From Hypomyces perniciosus (taxonomy: Eukaryota > Ascomycota > Sordariomycetes > Hypocreales > Hypocreaceae): a stretch of 64,000 nucleotides of DNA. Position numbers and translations under genes: made by a program. The stretch spans positions 1,488,001 through 1,552,000 of the forward strand of contig SPDT01000010.1 in assembly GCA_008477525.1 (NCBI GenBank). The letters are read 5' to 3'. This document shows, one piece after another, positions 36,501 to 47,181 of the stretch. The notes under the pieces were generated by a model. That model was not told the origin of the DNA, made no database searches, and worked only from the letters and a program-made list of their open reading frames with translations. Position 1 is the first letter of the stretch, and every line of letters starts with the position of its first letter.

Positions 36501-37517
36501 CGTTATGTACATGATACTCTGCAAGTCGGCTTACCGTACTTCGTACTCCGTACTACTGCTATGATTATGCTAAATGCGTAAGAAGGAAAGGAAACTTTGC
36601 TCTGTTTCGGCAAAAAGCAAAAAGTGGAAACGCTCTCCGCTCGTACCGTACCGTTACCCGCGCCGTTTGCCACGACTGGCTTGTTACTTTTTTGGCATAT
36701 CCGTTGGCTGTCTACGAAGTAGTACTCGTGATACTTCGTGCGCTCGTTTAAACATGCATATGCTTTACTTGTAGTCCTACTATCTACTAGTTTCCATTGA
36801 CTACTTCGCCCGCTCATGTTGACCCGCCCGCCATTGTTGGTTGTCTGGAATCCTCGGGGCCTCGTGCTCTCTTCAATTCCTCCGTCCTGACGGAGGATTA
36901 TCTTTTCTTAGCTTTCTCTCCACAGCCCACGCTCAGCTCAGCTCTGTCTAAAGGCATAGTTCAGAGTATTATGGGGAATGCATGAGAAATCGCCCTCTTT
37001 CTCTCATTCCCTCAGCCCACAAGTGGCTCTACCTCGTAGCGTCCAGTCACAACAGAGTGGCTTGGCCCTCCACGCGGGTTTCATTGGGAGGTCGAAAAAA
37101 AAGGCACTGTGGACGTCACCTGTTTGTGTGATTCGCCATCGTTGAATGGAAGCTCTTGGAATCCTCTGTTTCCCGATGGGGGGCGTCTCATCTGACAGAC
37201 CCGTCTCGCCCAATCATATCGAGCCGCCGCTCGGTCGTGCACACCCGAGTCGCCTGGCCCTCTTGATGGATTATGCCGCTGGCTGCTGGCTACTGGCTGC
37301 TGCTTTCGCTGCTTTCCCACAGCCTCGCTGGCCAGTCTGAGCGACAAGCTGTTCCTGGACTTAGCTTGCAACTTATGCCAGTTGATGCGTGCGTGCTCTG
37401 CCAACCACAAACCACTCTCGCACACCCTTATTCCAACTGAAACCTCCTCGCTGGCATGGCTCCTCAAAGGAGCAAATAGAGGTGGGGGAACAGGTCAGGG
37501 TGAGGCGCGCCGCCAGC

Positions 37518-37541
37518 GTGATAGGGTGATAGGGTGATAGG
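37518..37541. repeat. Tandem 8-mer GTGATAGG, three copies
   Basis: Three perfect head-to-tail copies. Non-coding position. Confidence 0.85.
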
Positions 37542-38467
37542 TGATGCGTGAATAGTCCAACAGAGGGCCCAGATGGTGTCATGCAGTGACGGTCGCTGGA
37601 CTGCTGCTGACTGGACGAATTGGGATCCAAAATGCTGCAGGTCCATATGGACCCGGCAGGCCACAGAAGCGTGGCCAAGTTGCCCTCTCTCGGTGATACG
37701 GCTGCAGCTCCTCGGAAGACTCTGACCTGACCACGTTTGCTGCATCCCCAAGGACTATGAATGGTGGGGTAGAGACATGGTAGACAACGCCAATACGGAC
37801 GACTCGGATTTCCTGGTACCCAGAGCTGGTCACGAAAGATGGCCCGTGATGCGGACTACATACTAATATTACATCGTACATGAGTCGATAGCTGTCGAAG
37901 CGGGGAAGGGCGATGGCTCTCTGCGGGTCAGCTGTTGAAAGCAAGCTATCATGTAGTAAGTAACAGTAGATAGAAAACAGAGATTGTCGCTCTGGGCGAC
38001 GGAGAGGGGCATGGTTTGTTTGTTTGTCCCGGAGGGAGCGAAAGCGCTCTCGTAGAAGTCAAGCCTTGTAGTATTGAGATGCAAGCCTCGGGATGTGACA
38101 AGCCATAATAAATAGTAAGGCATTTTCGGTATCAAGGCGGGCAGGCATTCAGGATAAACGCATCCTTGGACGGTGCCTCGCATAAAGTAGTCAGCAACTA
38201 TTGGGAAGAGGGCAGCAAAGTCACGAATGCCATTGGGGGAACGTGGAGGACAGCGTTCTCATGCAGTGTGATTGTGAATGGCGAGTGGGAGGTGGGCTAA
38301 GGTAAGGGGAGGCAGCCGAGTGGCAGAAATGGGCCAAGCGATGGATGGTGTTGGAGGCGAGTCGATGAACGATGGCCTCTCGTGACAGGCCCAAAAGAGA
38401 GCTGCTGATGCTCGCCTGGCCTTGTTTCTGACGACGTAGCTTGGCTTTGCTGTCTGCGACCCTCCTT

Positions 38468-38499
38468 GCCTCCATGCCTCCATGCCTCCATGCCTCCAT
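38468..38499. repeat. Tandem 8-mer GCCTCCAT, four copies
   Basis: Four perfect head-to-tail copies at 38468-38499. The surrounding minus-strand frame reads repeated MEAWRHGG, an effect of the repeat and not evidence for a gene. Confidence 0.85.
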
Positions 38500-39468
38500 A
38501 CCATCACCACCACCTCCTCATCCTCCCCTATCTGTCCGTGTGGGCTCACTGCTAGTCCTCCTCCGTAGTAGCAGCAGCACTCGTAAGCTAGTTGGCAGTA
38601 GTAGTTGGATATTCTGACAGAGCACACTAATCCTGCTAGTCGGATCGTATCTGGCTTATAATAATGACGGAGGGACGCAGACGTGGCCGACTTCAGGACC
38701 GTTCGACCGACTATCGCGTCCTGCGCGGGAAGCAGCAAAATAACTCGCTGGCTCTCCTGACTGGCACTGCATTGTATTGTATTATTCCGCAAGCATCAAC
38801 AACAAACCCCAGGAACCGGGACAATTGGCGGCTCCTGTCCCTTTTCTCCTCCTCTCTCTCTCTCTTCCTCTTCTCTTTGGGCACCTCTGCTGGCGCGCCC
38901 ACTTCCGTCTTCTTGTTAACCATATCCGTTGCTTCCAAACCAACCGGTTGTCCATTGGCTGATAATCGATTGCCTGATTGCCTGATTGATTGCCTGATTG
39001 ATCGATTGATCGATCCCCGTTGATCGAGCCTTTCCTTTCCCTTCCCTTCCCTTCCCTCCTCTTCCAGCTGCTTGCTTGCTTGCTGCTGTGGAGATCTCGC
39101 GCGGCTCCGCCAAGAGACAGAAGCGCATCTGCACTCCTCAGTCGAACTACATACGGCTCCAGCTCCGTCTCAACCTTCACCGCCTGTACCAGGCCTTAGG
39201 TTCGCTTCCCGTCGCCGGGACAATCGCAGAAGTCGACTTTAACTGTTGATCCGGCATTATCAAACATTGATCCAACAACAATCTCTCCCACACATACATT
39301 CGCATCCCTCCTCTCTCCCTCTTCTGCTTTTTCGTGCTTTCGCTCTCGTCGAATCGACCAATCTCGCGCCAGCTTCTTGTAGTAGACGACCTTTCAGCTT
39401 ACACCACACACACACATACGAGTACGCATCCGCCACTAGTAACTGTTACTGGAGCTGAGCCTTTGTTG

Positions 39469-39506
39469 CCACCACCACTACCACCACCACTACCACCACC
39501 ACTACC
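39469..39506. repeat. Tandem CCACCACCACTA
   Basis: About three copies of a 12-mer in the CT-rich leader region of the J-domain gene. Confidence 0.8.
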
Positions 39507-39807
39507 AGACCTCCGCTACAGCGACTCAGAACACCCCCGCTAGCCACTGTGCTTTCAGAGCTTCCAGCGCGCGACTATCACCGATACTTACACCAGGCTC
39601 AAGCTGTCATTCACTTTTGCGCTGTCTCAGCATTTGACTCACCTGCACAATCACCTTTCTTGTCTTCGCAATTGCCGGCGTCATCCATCTTTTTTGCCTT
39701 CGCTTCCGCCTGCGCCTTTTTGTCCTTGGCCCATCTCTTCCAGTGGCGGAATCTGCTAACGGAGCAACGGACTGCCCACTCAACCCGCACGACTCGGAGG
39801 GTACATC

Positions 39808-39847
39808 ATCACCTGGTACATCACCTGGTACATCACCTGGTACATCA
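39808..39847. repeat. Tandem 12-mer TACATCACCTGG, about 3.3 copies
   Basis: Perfect units at 39817-39828 and 39829-39840 with partial units on both sides. Because the unit length is a multiple of three, all frames across it remain open and encode short peptide repeats; this is not evidence for coding. Confidence 0.85.
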
Positions 39848-41178
39848 GCGCCCACTCTTTCGGCCCCTCATTACGACTCATTACGTGGTACCCCTCGCGT
39901 CCCTCCCAACCGACCGCCGCCACACCTTGTTTAGAAGAGAAGGCTCTCTCGCACCACCTGAGGGACTGCACCTTCGAACAGTACCACTCTGCTTCTGTTC
40001 CTGTTCGACCGCAATTCACGCACATACTAGGTACTACGAAGAACAGGGAAAAGAAAGGCCCGCATTCATTCATTCACTCACTCACTCACTCAAATCACGC
40101 GCACGGAATTAACGGACTCATTCATTCTTTGCTGCGCCCATTCACTCCGTCTTCTGTCCGCTTCGCTCCAGAGCCGGACCTGACCAATCGCACCCGCGGT
40201 GGTTACGAAGCACTTCCTTCGTATTCTCCGAAACCGAGGTCAACGATCCATAGGTCCAGAGGATTACGGGAGTCGGACGGCGTTTCACGACCGCTGGACA
40301 GTCACAGTTACATTTATCTCTACAAATCGCAATTGCAGTTACACTTGCAGTCACAGTTACAGTCACAGTCACCATCTATCCCGGCCCTCGCCCTCCCTCC
40401 TTTGGCGGCTCCATACATACATCCCACCATCGCCTTTCTGTTACCAAGGGGTGCAGAGTCGACACCTCACAAATCGCCAGTCCAAAGCAACACCCCACCA
40501 CCAGACCAGCCTGCTCTTGTCCAAGCGTCGTTCACGTTTGCTCTGCACTAGACGGACGGGTCCTACTATTTTCTACTACTACAACTAGGAGAAGTAGTCC
40601 TACTACCAGCAAACCCGCCAAAGTCCGCGCTTGACTCGCCCCCTCTTTTTCTTTTCCTGGCTGCGATCCCCCTCAGCCCCAGCTTCTTCCGTTTCCAGCG
40701 AATCAGCACCTGCGCCACAGGCCAAACTCGTGACCTCACCACCCGCTCCCCTCGAGGTACAAGGTACCACGACCCCCCCAAACCAAAGGAACCAAAAGGA
40801 ACCGTCAAAGCCACCAAAAACCAACTCCTCACCAGCCTTGTGTTTCGCTGCAACCCGTCCACCACGCCACGGTTTCGGGCGTCCTTGGATTGTTTGATTC
40901 CTTTCCATCGGAAGGCTGTCGTTCTTTTTAAACGGCGGTTTACCATTCTCTTCTGGTAGCCCGGCAATTCGCCTCCAGGTTTCTCCCTTCGCCACTTCGA
41001 CTCCGTATATCGCCCCTCCAACATCAGGTTATCTCTCGGACGACGTTGCAGACTTGTTGCGCACGACGACTGTCGCTATAGCTTCGATGCAAACTGTCTC
41101 CTCTAATTCTCACAATCCGACTTCACACAGTCTCGTTCGTTACCGAACGTCGTCATTGTCAATTTTTGACACATCATC

Positions 41179-42942
41179 ATGACCTCCACGCTTCCCCCGG
41201 ATCCCTACAAAACCCTCGGTGTGTCGAAAGATGCGCAGATTACAGAGATTCGTTCGGCGCACCGGAGACTCGTCTTGAAGTGTCATCCTGACAAGGTCCA
41301 AGACCCTGCCCTCAAGGCCCAGAAGCAGGACGAATTCCAAAAGGTCCAACAAGCCTACGAGTTGCTCAGCAACGATGCGGACAGGCAAAAGTACGATGAT
41401 CAGGTTAGATTGGCCGATCTGCGAGAGCAGATGAAAAAGGCGAACATCTCGACGCCTCGTTCTACAGCCAAATATGCCGAGTACGATATTCGAACTACAG
41501 AGCCTCGAGCGTCGTCTTACAAGCCAACCAGTGGCCATATTCCCCCTGCTGTGACCAGGACATACAACTTTTCGCGGTCGTGGGAGGACGATATGAGTCA
41601 TGGCCATCGCATCTTTGAGTCCACCTCAAAGTCAACACGGCGAGACCAGTCCTATACAGAGAGCAAGTCAAAGCGAGAGAGCGAGAGAGAACGCGAGAGG
41701 GAAAGGGAAAAGGACCGGGAACGTGAACGTGAACGTGACCGTGAACGCCGCCGGAAATCCGACAAGGAAGATGCTGCACGTCGCGCTGAAAAGGATGCCA
41801 AGGAAGCCCGCCGAGCTGAGAAGAAGCACAAGGAAAAGCAGCGAGACAAGGATATGAAGCGGGACGCCGAGGAGAAGAAGAAGCACGTAAAGTCCCCCTA
41901 CATTGAGGAGTACGAAGATGACACCCCTACGCCTAAGCCGGAGAAGAAGAAGTCCTCAGGCAAGAAATACGATGAGAAGCGGGATCGCTCATCTCACCGA
42001 GAGGAGGCTACTTCGATGCCCATCCCAACTGCAACTCGGAGCTTTTCCGAATATGCTACCTCATATGTGGAAGCCACGCGCGTGGCTCCAGAGCCTTCCT
42101 CTTGGACCACCGCCGATAAGCTCACCAACGCCGCTAGCTACATCGAGGCGTCACGGGCCAAGGAAGGCGTGAAGCGCACGGTGATCTACCATGCACGACA
42201 GCCTCCAGCTGCCCCGACTCCTCCGCCGGCGCAGGGCTCATCTCCCTTTGCTGCTCCACCGATGTCACCAGACGATGATGATGTTCGTCGTTCATCTGCG
42301 CGGTCTCGCCGCGGCTCAACAGAAAGCGCTCGATTGCGAGAGAAGTATAGGAAACCTTCGCGAGAGCCTATTCAGGAGGATGAGCCCATCATTCTGAGTG
42401 CCTCGCCTTCCAATCGACACTCGTTCCAAAGGTCGTCTACGGCAACACCTGCTGTATCTACCTCGCCCCCACACCTTTCTCGAACCAACACAATGCCTGC
42501 GGAAGCGAGTTTTTCGCGAGCCGTGCCACCCATGCAACGAGCCCAGACCTTCAACTCATATGGCGAAGGCTCTGATCCACGTGGACGCAACCGTTCCCGG
42601 ATGCATCCTCAAATTAACGAAGAATCCGACTCTGACGATTATGAACATCGTACACGAGAACGCAAGCACCGTAGCGGCAGGAGAACTCACTCCCCTGAGC
42701 CAATCTACGAGGACACCTCTAGCCGATACCCGGCATACGAGACGCGGCAAAGTTACAGTCGCCGCATAGACCCAGAAAGTGACCGGTATCCGTATTACGG
42801 GTCCTCTGGCCACGCTGATAGCCGACCATCGACTGGACCGACACATTTCAGCAAGGTGAAGACGTCAAAGTCGTATGGTTATGATGATGCGGTGTACACC
42901 CACTACCAACATAAGCCTCCTGAAGAATACACATATGCATAA
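41179..42942 (+). CDS. J-domain (Hsp40-type) protein with Arg/Glu-rich coil
   Basis: Co-chaperone expected to stimulate an Hsp70 ATPase. A single exon of 587 residues. The J domain is at residues 8-75 (DPYKTLGVSKDAQITEIRSA) with HPD at 36-38, followed by a QAYELLSNDADRQKYDD block. Residues about 155-240 form a very charged Arg/Glu/Lys run (repeats of RERE) likely to be a long helix, then a disordered Ser/Pro-rich tail with EYEDDTPTP and an end RPSTGPTHFSKVKTSKSYGY. There is no zinc-finger or C-terminal substrate domain, so it is a class C-type J protein. Similar proteins are conserved in Aspergillus but I know no function. The leader region is unusually long and repeat-rich. Confidence 0.9.
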   Translation: MTSTLPPDPYKTLGVSKDAQITEIRSAHRRLVLKCHPDKVQDPALKAQKQDEFQKVQQAYELLSNDADRQKYDDQVRLADLREQMKKANISTPRSTAKYAEYDIRTTEPRASSYKPTSGHIPPAVTRTYNFSRSWEDDMSHGHRIFESTSKSTRRDQSYTESKSKRESEREREREREKDRERERERDRERRRKSDKEDAARRAEKDAKEARRAEKKHKEKQRDKDMKRDAEEKKKHVKSPYIEEYEDDTPTPKPEKKKSSGKKYDEKRDRSSHREEATSMPIPTATRSFSEYATSYVEATRVAPEPSSWTTADKLTNAASYIEASRAKEGVKRTVIYHARQPPAAPTPPPAQGSSPFAAPPMSPDDDDVRRSSARSRRGSTESARLREKYRKPSREPIQEDEPIILSASPSNRHSFQRSSTATPAVSTSPPHLSRTNTMPAEASFSRAVPPMQRAQTFNSYGEGSDPRGRNRSRMHPQINEESDSDDYEHRTRERKHRSGRRTHSPEPIYEDTSSRYPAYETRQSYSRRIDPESDRYPYYGSSGHADSRPSTGPTHFSKVKTSKSYGYDDAVYTHYQHKPPEEYTYA

Positions 42943-43965
42943 TGGCGTTGGGATTGATTTTGATTGTTTCTTGTTTTGGTTGAGCGACGTCCTTTTGAAT
43001 CACATCCGGGAGTCTGGAATCTCCTGAGATCTCATCGGCAGATTTGTTTATTTGCGCCATCCCGACTATGTCTTCTTTTCTTTTCTGCTTGAATCTTGGT
43101 TTCTTATATGACGAAACGAGATGACCTGTCTTAACGAAAACCAAATTTTATGTGGGTTGCACTGATGTGCTTCCATGATGTGGGATGATGAACATTTTAT
43201 TGGCGCGCATGTTTGGAGCCTTGATTTCTTACGTTTTGGTTACTTGCTTTGGAGGAGTGGTGATTTCCAGATTATCGTGGTTGGTTTGAGTCTGGTGATG
43301 GCATGGATTTTCCACGTTTTCGCTGGACACACGACCCAGCACATGGATCTTGTGTATGAAATCTCACTCATTGTGCACCTTTGGCGCGGAGCTGTGGTCT
43401 GTTTGTTATTGCATGGCACACAAGGATCAAGGGCCCCAGTCCTTTTGTTTGTGCGACGAGGCGTTTTTCACTCGGGAGGACTATATCTGTTTATTGGGGG
43501 AAAGTTTAGGGGATATACCGTACACTCATTTTTAGAGGCGGGCATTTTGGACAGTGGTGGTGGAAGGGGATGAGACGAGACATGCGATCACCATCAGGTT
43601 TGAAATTAGAACCAATTTGATGAGCCAACGCTTGGCAGTGTGGGAATGCTATTATGACTAGTTGGGTTGTTTTTCCTTGGCTGGTCGAGGATACATTTCT
43701 TTTTCTTCAAGTTTCTGGGTTTGTTCTTTGGGAACTTGGGAAGATGATTTATTCCATAGCTCGAAATCTGCAAATGCGAATTTTTGAAGAAGATGTAGAT
43801 GTCTACTTGTTTTCTGAGATTGGCGTGACCTATGACGTGAATGCGATCTTGTGATGTGGTGGATGAGGTGTGGTTTTGTCCGAGGTTGATGTCACGTTTT
43901 GGCAGAGTATTACAGCACACCTGCGTACAAGGGCTCTCTCACATGCTACTATTCGGTATCAATCA

Positions 43966-43968
<3 letters not shown>

Positions 43969-44015
<47 letters not shown>
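43969..44015. repeat. (GA)n microsatellite, 47 bp
   Basis: Uninterrupted GA dinucleotides, the longest simple repeat in the window. Confidence 0.95.
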
Positions 44016-44017
<2 letters not shown>

Positions 44018-44738
44018 TGCGTGGCTTATATGAATTGAGAGCCATGAACAAAGAGTGGATGTCTGTGATATCTGGAGCTGTAGATCGGACGTCTGTTCTT
44101 CGTATGGATAGCGGCAGTCTCAGCCTGAAGGGGGACAATTGGCTATGCACAATCAAGTCATAGCATAGAAAGTACTTCGTAGGCACTAGTAGCATTTGCA
44201 AACATGACTCCGATTCTACACCTGGAGATGTATGGTTCTCACGGCCATAGCGTGATGGAGGTCGGGCGAGATGGGATTGGCTACCAATGGAATGGAAATA
44301 CAGAGTCATAAGTCTACGGATAGATACATGCCCACCTCAGGGCCAAACATTTTTCATCGTTAGGCAACTAAATTGCCGCCGGGGATAGGCAGACGTATGC
44401 AGGTATCCTATTGTCATGCTTTTATCAGCTGAGGCGAGGCAGCATAGCAAACGCCCGTAATTACGCGGACACCTGAAGGCTATTTACTAATAGTACTACG
44501 GAGTACTAGCAGAGCCGTTGAGTCGGGCCGCTATAATAAATGCCGTCGTGGCGTCTGCAGGGGACCCCTGTTTTAGTCGAGCTCTCCCCAGAAGGTCGCT
44601 GAATTATGGAGCTTCTTAGGGCTGTTTTGGCGTATCACAGCAGCTTCGAGCTTGGTCGCCTTGCCTTGCCTTGGGTCGCCATTCAAACACCCTCAACACC
44701 ATGGACTCTCTTCAGCCAACATGATCCGTAGATCTTAG

Positions 44739-44760
44739 CACGACACGACACGACACGACA
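44739..44760. repeat. CACGA tandem repeat
   Basis: About four copies of a 5-mer in the region upstream of the CHAT gene. Confidence 0.85.
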
Positions 44761-45092
44761 TGGGGCGGGAAGACGGGCCAAGGTCGGATACTAGAATGAA
44801 ACAACGTGAGCTTTGAGTCCCTCCAATTCCCCAGGGGAGACCTTCAAGTCCAAACGAGGCCGACTCGGATGCAGCTAACCGCGTCACAATCTCCTTTCCC
44901 AACAGCCTCTCCACGTGTCGTATGTCCGACGCTACATATCAAACGAATGAATCCGCTCGAATGAGCACGCGCACACACACACACGCACACGCACACGCAA
45001 CATACCAGAAACAGAAACAGAAGCAAGACAACGACAACGCGGAACATGCGGCCAAGGAATACTAAGCCTTGTCAGAGACTCGGGACCAGGAG

Positions 45093-47181
45093 ATGGACGT
45101 TGACGTCGTATACGTGCGATCCTACGCGGGACCAGCATCACCATCAACGCAAAAGCTAGCAGAGCATCTGACAACGATATGCGACGTAGCCGCACATCGG
45201 ACGTGGCAGGTTTCTATCCGCGTTAATAATCATCCTGCAACGACCGCAGCCATCGCGGACCCGTTTCTCGAGTCGGATTACAAGACGTTCTTCGAGGACT
45301 ACCTCCGCAACTCAGACCAGCCTCGCTGGAGCCCCCAGAGCTTGACGCTCGAAGAGAATGGCACGGACGAAATTTCTCACGCAGAGGGGCGGATTCAGGC
45401 GTATGGGGAGGCGCTGCTAGGCCAGTTGGGGCTGGAACCTAACCTGTTCGCTCCTGGAGCGACTGAGGTGCAGGTATATGTCGTTGAACATCATGAACCT
45501 GGCCAGGATGTACCCAACAAGGCTGGGGGAATTCACTGTCTGGCATGGGAGCTGCTTGAGTCCATTGAGTTTCCGCAGATGCCTAAGCTCCGAATGCGGG
45601 TTGCTCGCGTGAGCGACTTCCCAGGACGACCGCACAGGTCGCTCAAGGTGCTGCCGCAGCCGCTGCTGACAACGATACAAGCCAATCCCAGTGGGGTGTT
45701 TCACATACTGCTGGTGATTGCGCGTGACTTTAGTCGCTCAGGAGCGGAGCGCGATCCGGAACCGGATTTGGCGCAGTGGCCGTTGATGAGTGTGCAGAAG
45801 AAGCTGAGGAGTCGGATGCTGCTGGAAGTGGTGCGGCCGGGCAGCCTGGAGGAGCTGGAGGATCATTTAAGGGTGAGGGCTGGACATGGGGTGCACTTTA
45901 ATTTGGTACACTTTGATCTCCATGGGAGGATCATGCGGGACGAGTGAGTGCCCTCTATACATTGCAGGTGGCTGGTGCTAATTTATGGTCGTTTGAAGAT
46001 ACGGAAACCAGGTCCCTTGGCTTCTTTTCGCCAAACGGCACCAAGCGTCCAACTCCCATGGGTATCAAGTGCCACAAACGACCTTGGCCAGGGCAGAGGC
46101 TGTAGCTGAGCTCTTGGCTCATTACCAAATCGAGAATGTGGTCCTCAATGCATGTCTCTCGGCATACAACCGGAATGGACCAACGACCAACCTTGCTCAC
46201 ATATTTCTCAAACATGGCACCCAGAACGTGTCGGCCATGTGGTTCTATGTGCATTGGCAGACAGTGGCCACGTACCTCGAAGCTTTCTACAACGAACTTC
46301 TCATCAAGTGTGTCGATTTTAATGTAGCTGCGCAAAGAGGGAGGGATGCCATCCGACAGAAGCCTACGAGCAGGACGGGGAGGGTTTACCAGGACTTCTT
46401 CCTGTGTGTCAACTACGCAAGAAGCGAGCACAGGACAAGTACCATGGCGAGGGAGCCGAGTCCAACTCCGTCGGCGCATTCGGCCGACTCATCTACGTCT
46501 AACAATTCGGTCAAGAGCTTTATGAGTGGAGTGTGGAAGCCTTCGACGCCTCGATTGAGCGATAGCTTCCTCCTCGGGGACGAGCCCATCATGCGGCTGA
46601 AGCTGCACCTCTTGGAGCTGGAATACAAGCTCATGACATTCAGGATCGTGTACGCCAGTGACCTCCGGAGAGCCGGGTCCGACTTGAGTGCCACGATCGA
46701 GAGGATGGTCAGCATGTGGCTCAGCACGAACCTCATCGACGACGTCTTCTACTACAAGGCCAAAGATTTTGCCAAGCGCAGACTCCTGTCAGACACTGTA
46801 TCCTACCGCGAAAAGCGCACGCGGGCATCCAACGGAGGTTACCTGCAGCTTCTCTTCCCGCGACCAGTGCGCGCGCTGCGGCAGACTCTGCACATCATCC
46901 GTGAGGTGGACCCAGTGGTGGACCCGGGCTGGCAGGCGAACGACTTGGAGAACCAGCGGAGCGAGGAGCGGCGGTTCCTGGCGCAGGAGGGCTTGCAGCG
47001 GTTTGCGCAGCGGCTGCACAGGGAGGGGCACAGTTACCTGCTGTTCCTAGGGAGTCAGGATGCGCAGTGGTGGCGGACGTATTTGCAGCACTTGAATGGC
47101 GAGTGGTGGTTGCACATGCCATGGGATTTCACGGTGCATAGTCGGTATGTAAGGGATGTGAGGATGCCGACGGAGAAGTGA
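45093..47181 (+). CDS. CHAT-domain (caspase-like) protein
   Basis: Two exons (45093-45943 and 45999-47181) give 677 residues. The first part (MDVDVVYVRSYAGPASPS, then ADPFLESDYKTFFEDYLR) resembles the region before CHAT domains. The CHAT core spans about residues 205-345. GVHFNLVHFDLHGR places His277 before Gly, as in the catalytic His motif. IENVVLNACLSAYN places Cys336 in the hydrophobic-N-A-C-x-S-A motif of the catalytic Cys. The intron falls between the two residues. CHAT proteases belong to the caspase/separase clan and in several lineages act in cell-death or defence systems. The C-terminal 300 residues, including LLELEYKLMTFRIVYASDLR and GHSYLLFLGSQDAQWWRTYL, match nothing I recognise; no TPR repeats are seen. 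The start is the first ATG of the frame. The domain call is from motifs only. Confidence 0.75.

Larger units (their letters stand above)
36501..38660. other. Intergenic, with short tandem repeats
   Basis: No gene recognised. The motif pair GTACTTCGTACTCCGTAC lies at 36536-36553. Tandem 8-mers occur at 37518-37541 (GTGATAGG, three copies) and 38468-38499 (GCCTCCAT, four copies). The stretch could contain a distal promoter of the J-domain gene or a non-coding transcript. Confidence 0.45.
38661..41178 (+). promoter_or_regulatory. Repeat-rich, CT-rich region upstream of the J-domain gene (probable long 5' leader)
   Basis: About 2.5 kb of C- and T-rich sequence on the plus strand lies directly before the start codon at 41179, without a recognisable gene. 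It is packed with short tandem repeats: GATTGCCT and GATC tracts (38968-39016), CCCTT (39034-39057), CCACCACCACTA (39469-39506), TACATCACCTGG (39808-39847), ATTC/ACTC (40061-40094) and CAGTTA/CAGTCA (40334-40374). Such pyrimidine-rich sequence is common in long fungal 5' untranslated regions. Several upstream ATGs would make small upstream frames. Extent and transcription are inferred. Confidence 0.4.
42943..45092. other. Intergenic with (GA)n and (CA)n microsatellites
   Basis: No gene recognised. Downstream of the J-domain gene the plus strand is T/G-rich. A (GA)n tract lies at 43969-44015, a motif TACGGAGTACT at 44497-44507, CACGA repeats at 44739-44760, and CA-rich sequence at 44966-45000 shortly before the CHAT gene start. 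Confidence 0.5.

Noticed and set aside
39549..40112. 187-codon frame with VHHLVHHLVHH repeats
   Set aside because: The repeats come from the DNA 12-mer and stay open in several frames. There is no domain, and its start is not an ATG in a good context.
44966..45000. Possible telomeric or CRISPR-like repeats in CA-rich tracts
   Set aside because: Plain dinucleotide microsatellites; no spacers, no TTAGGG arrays.
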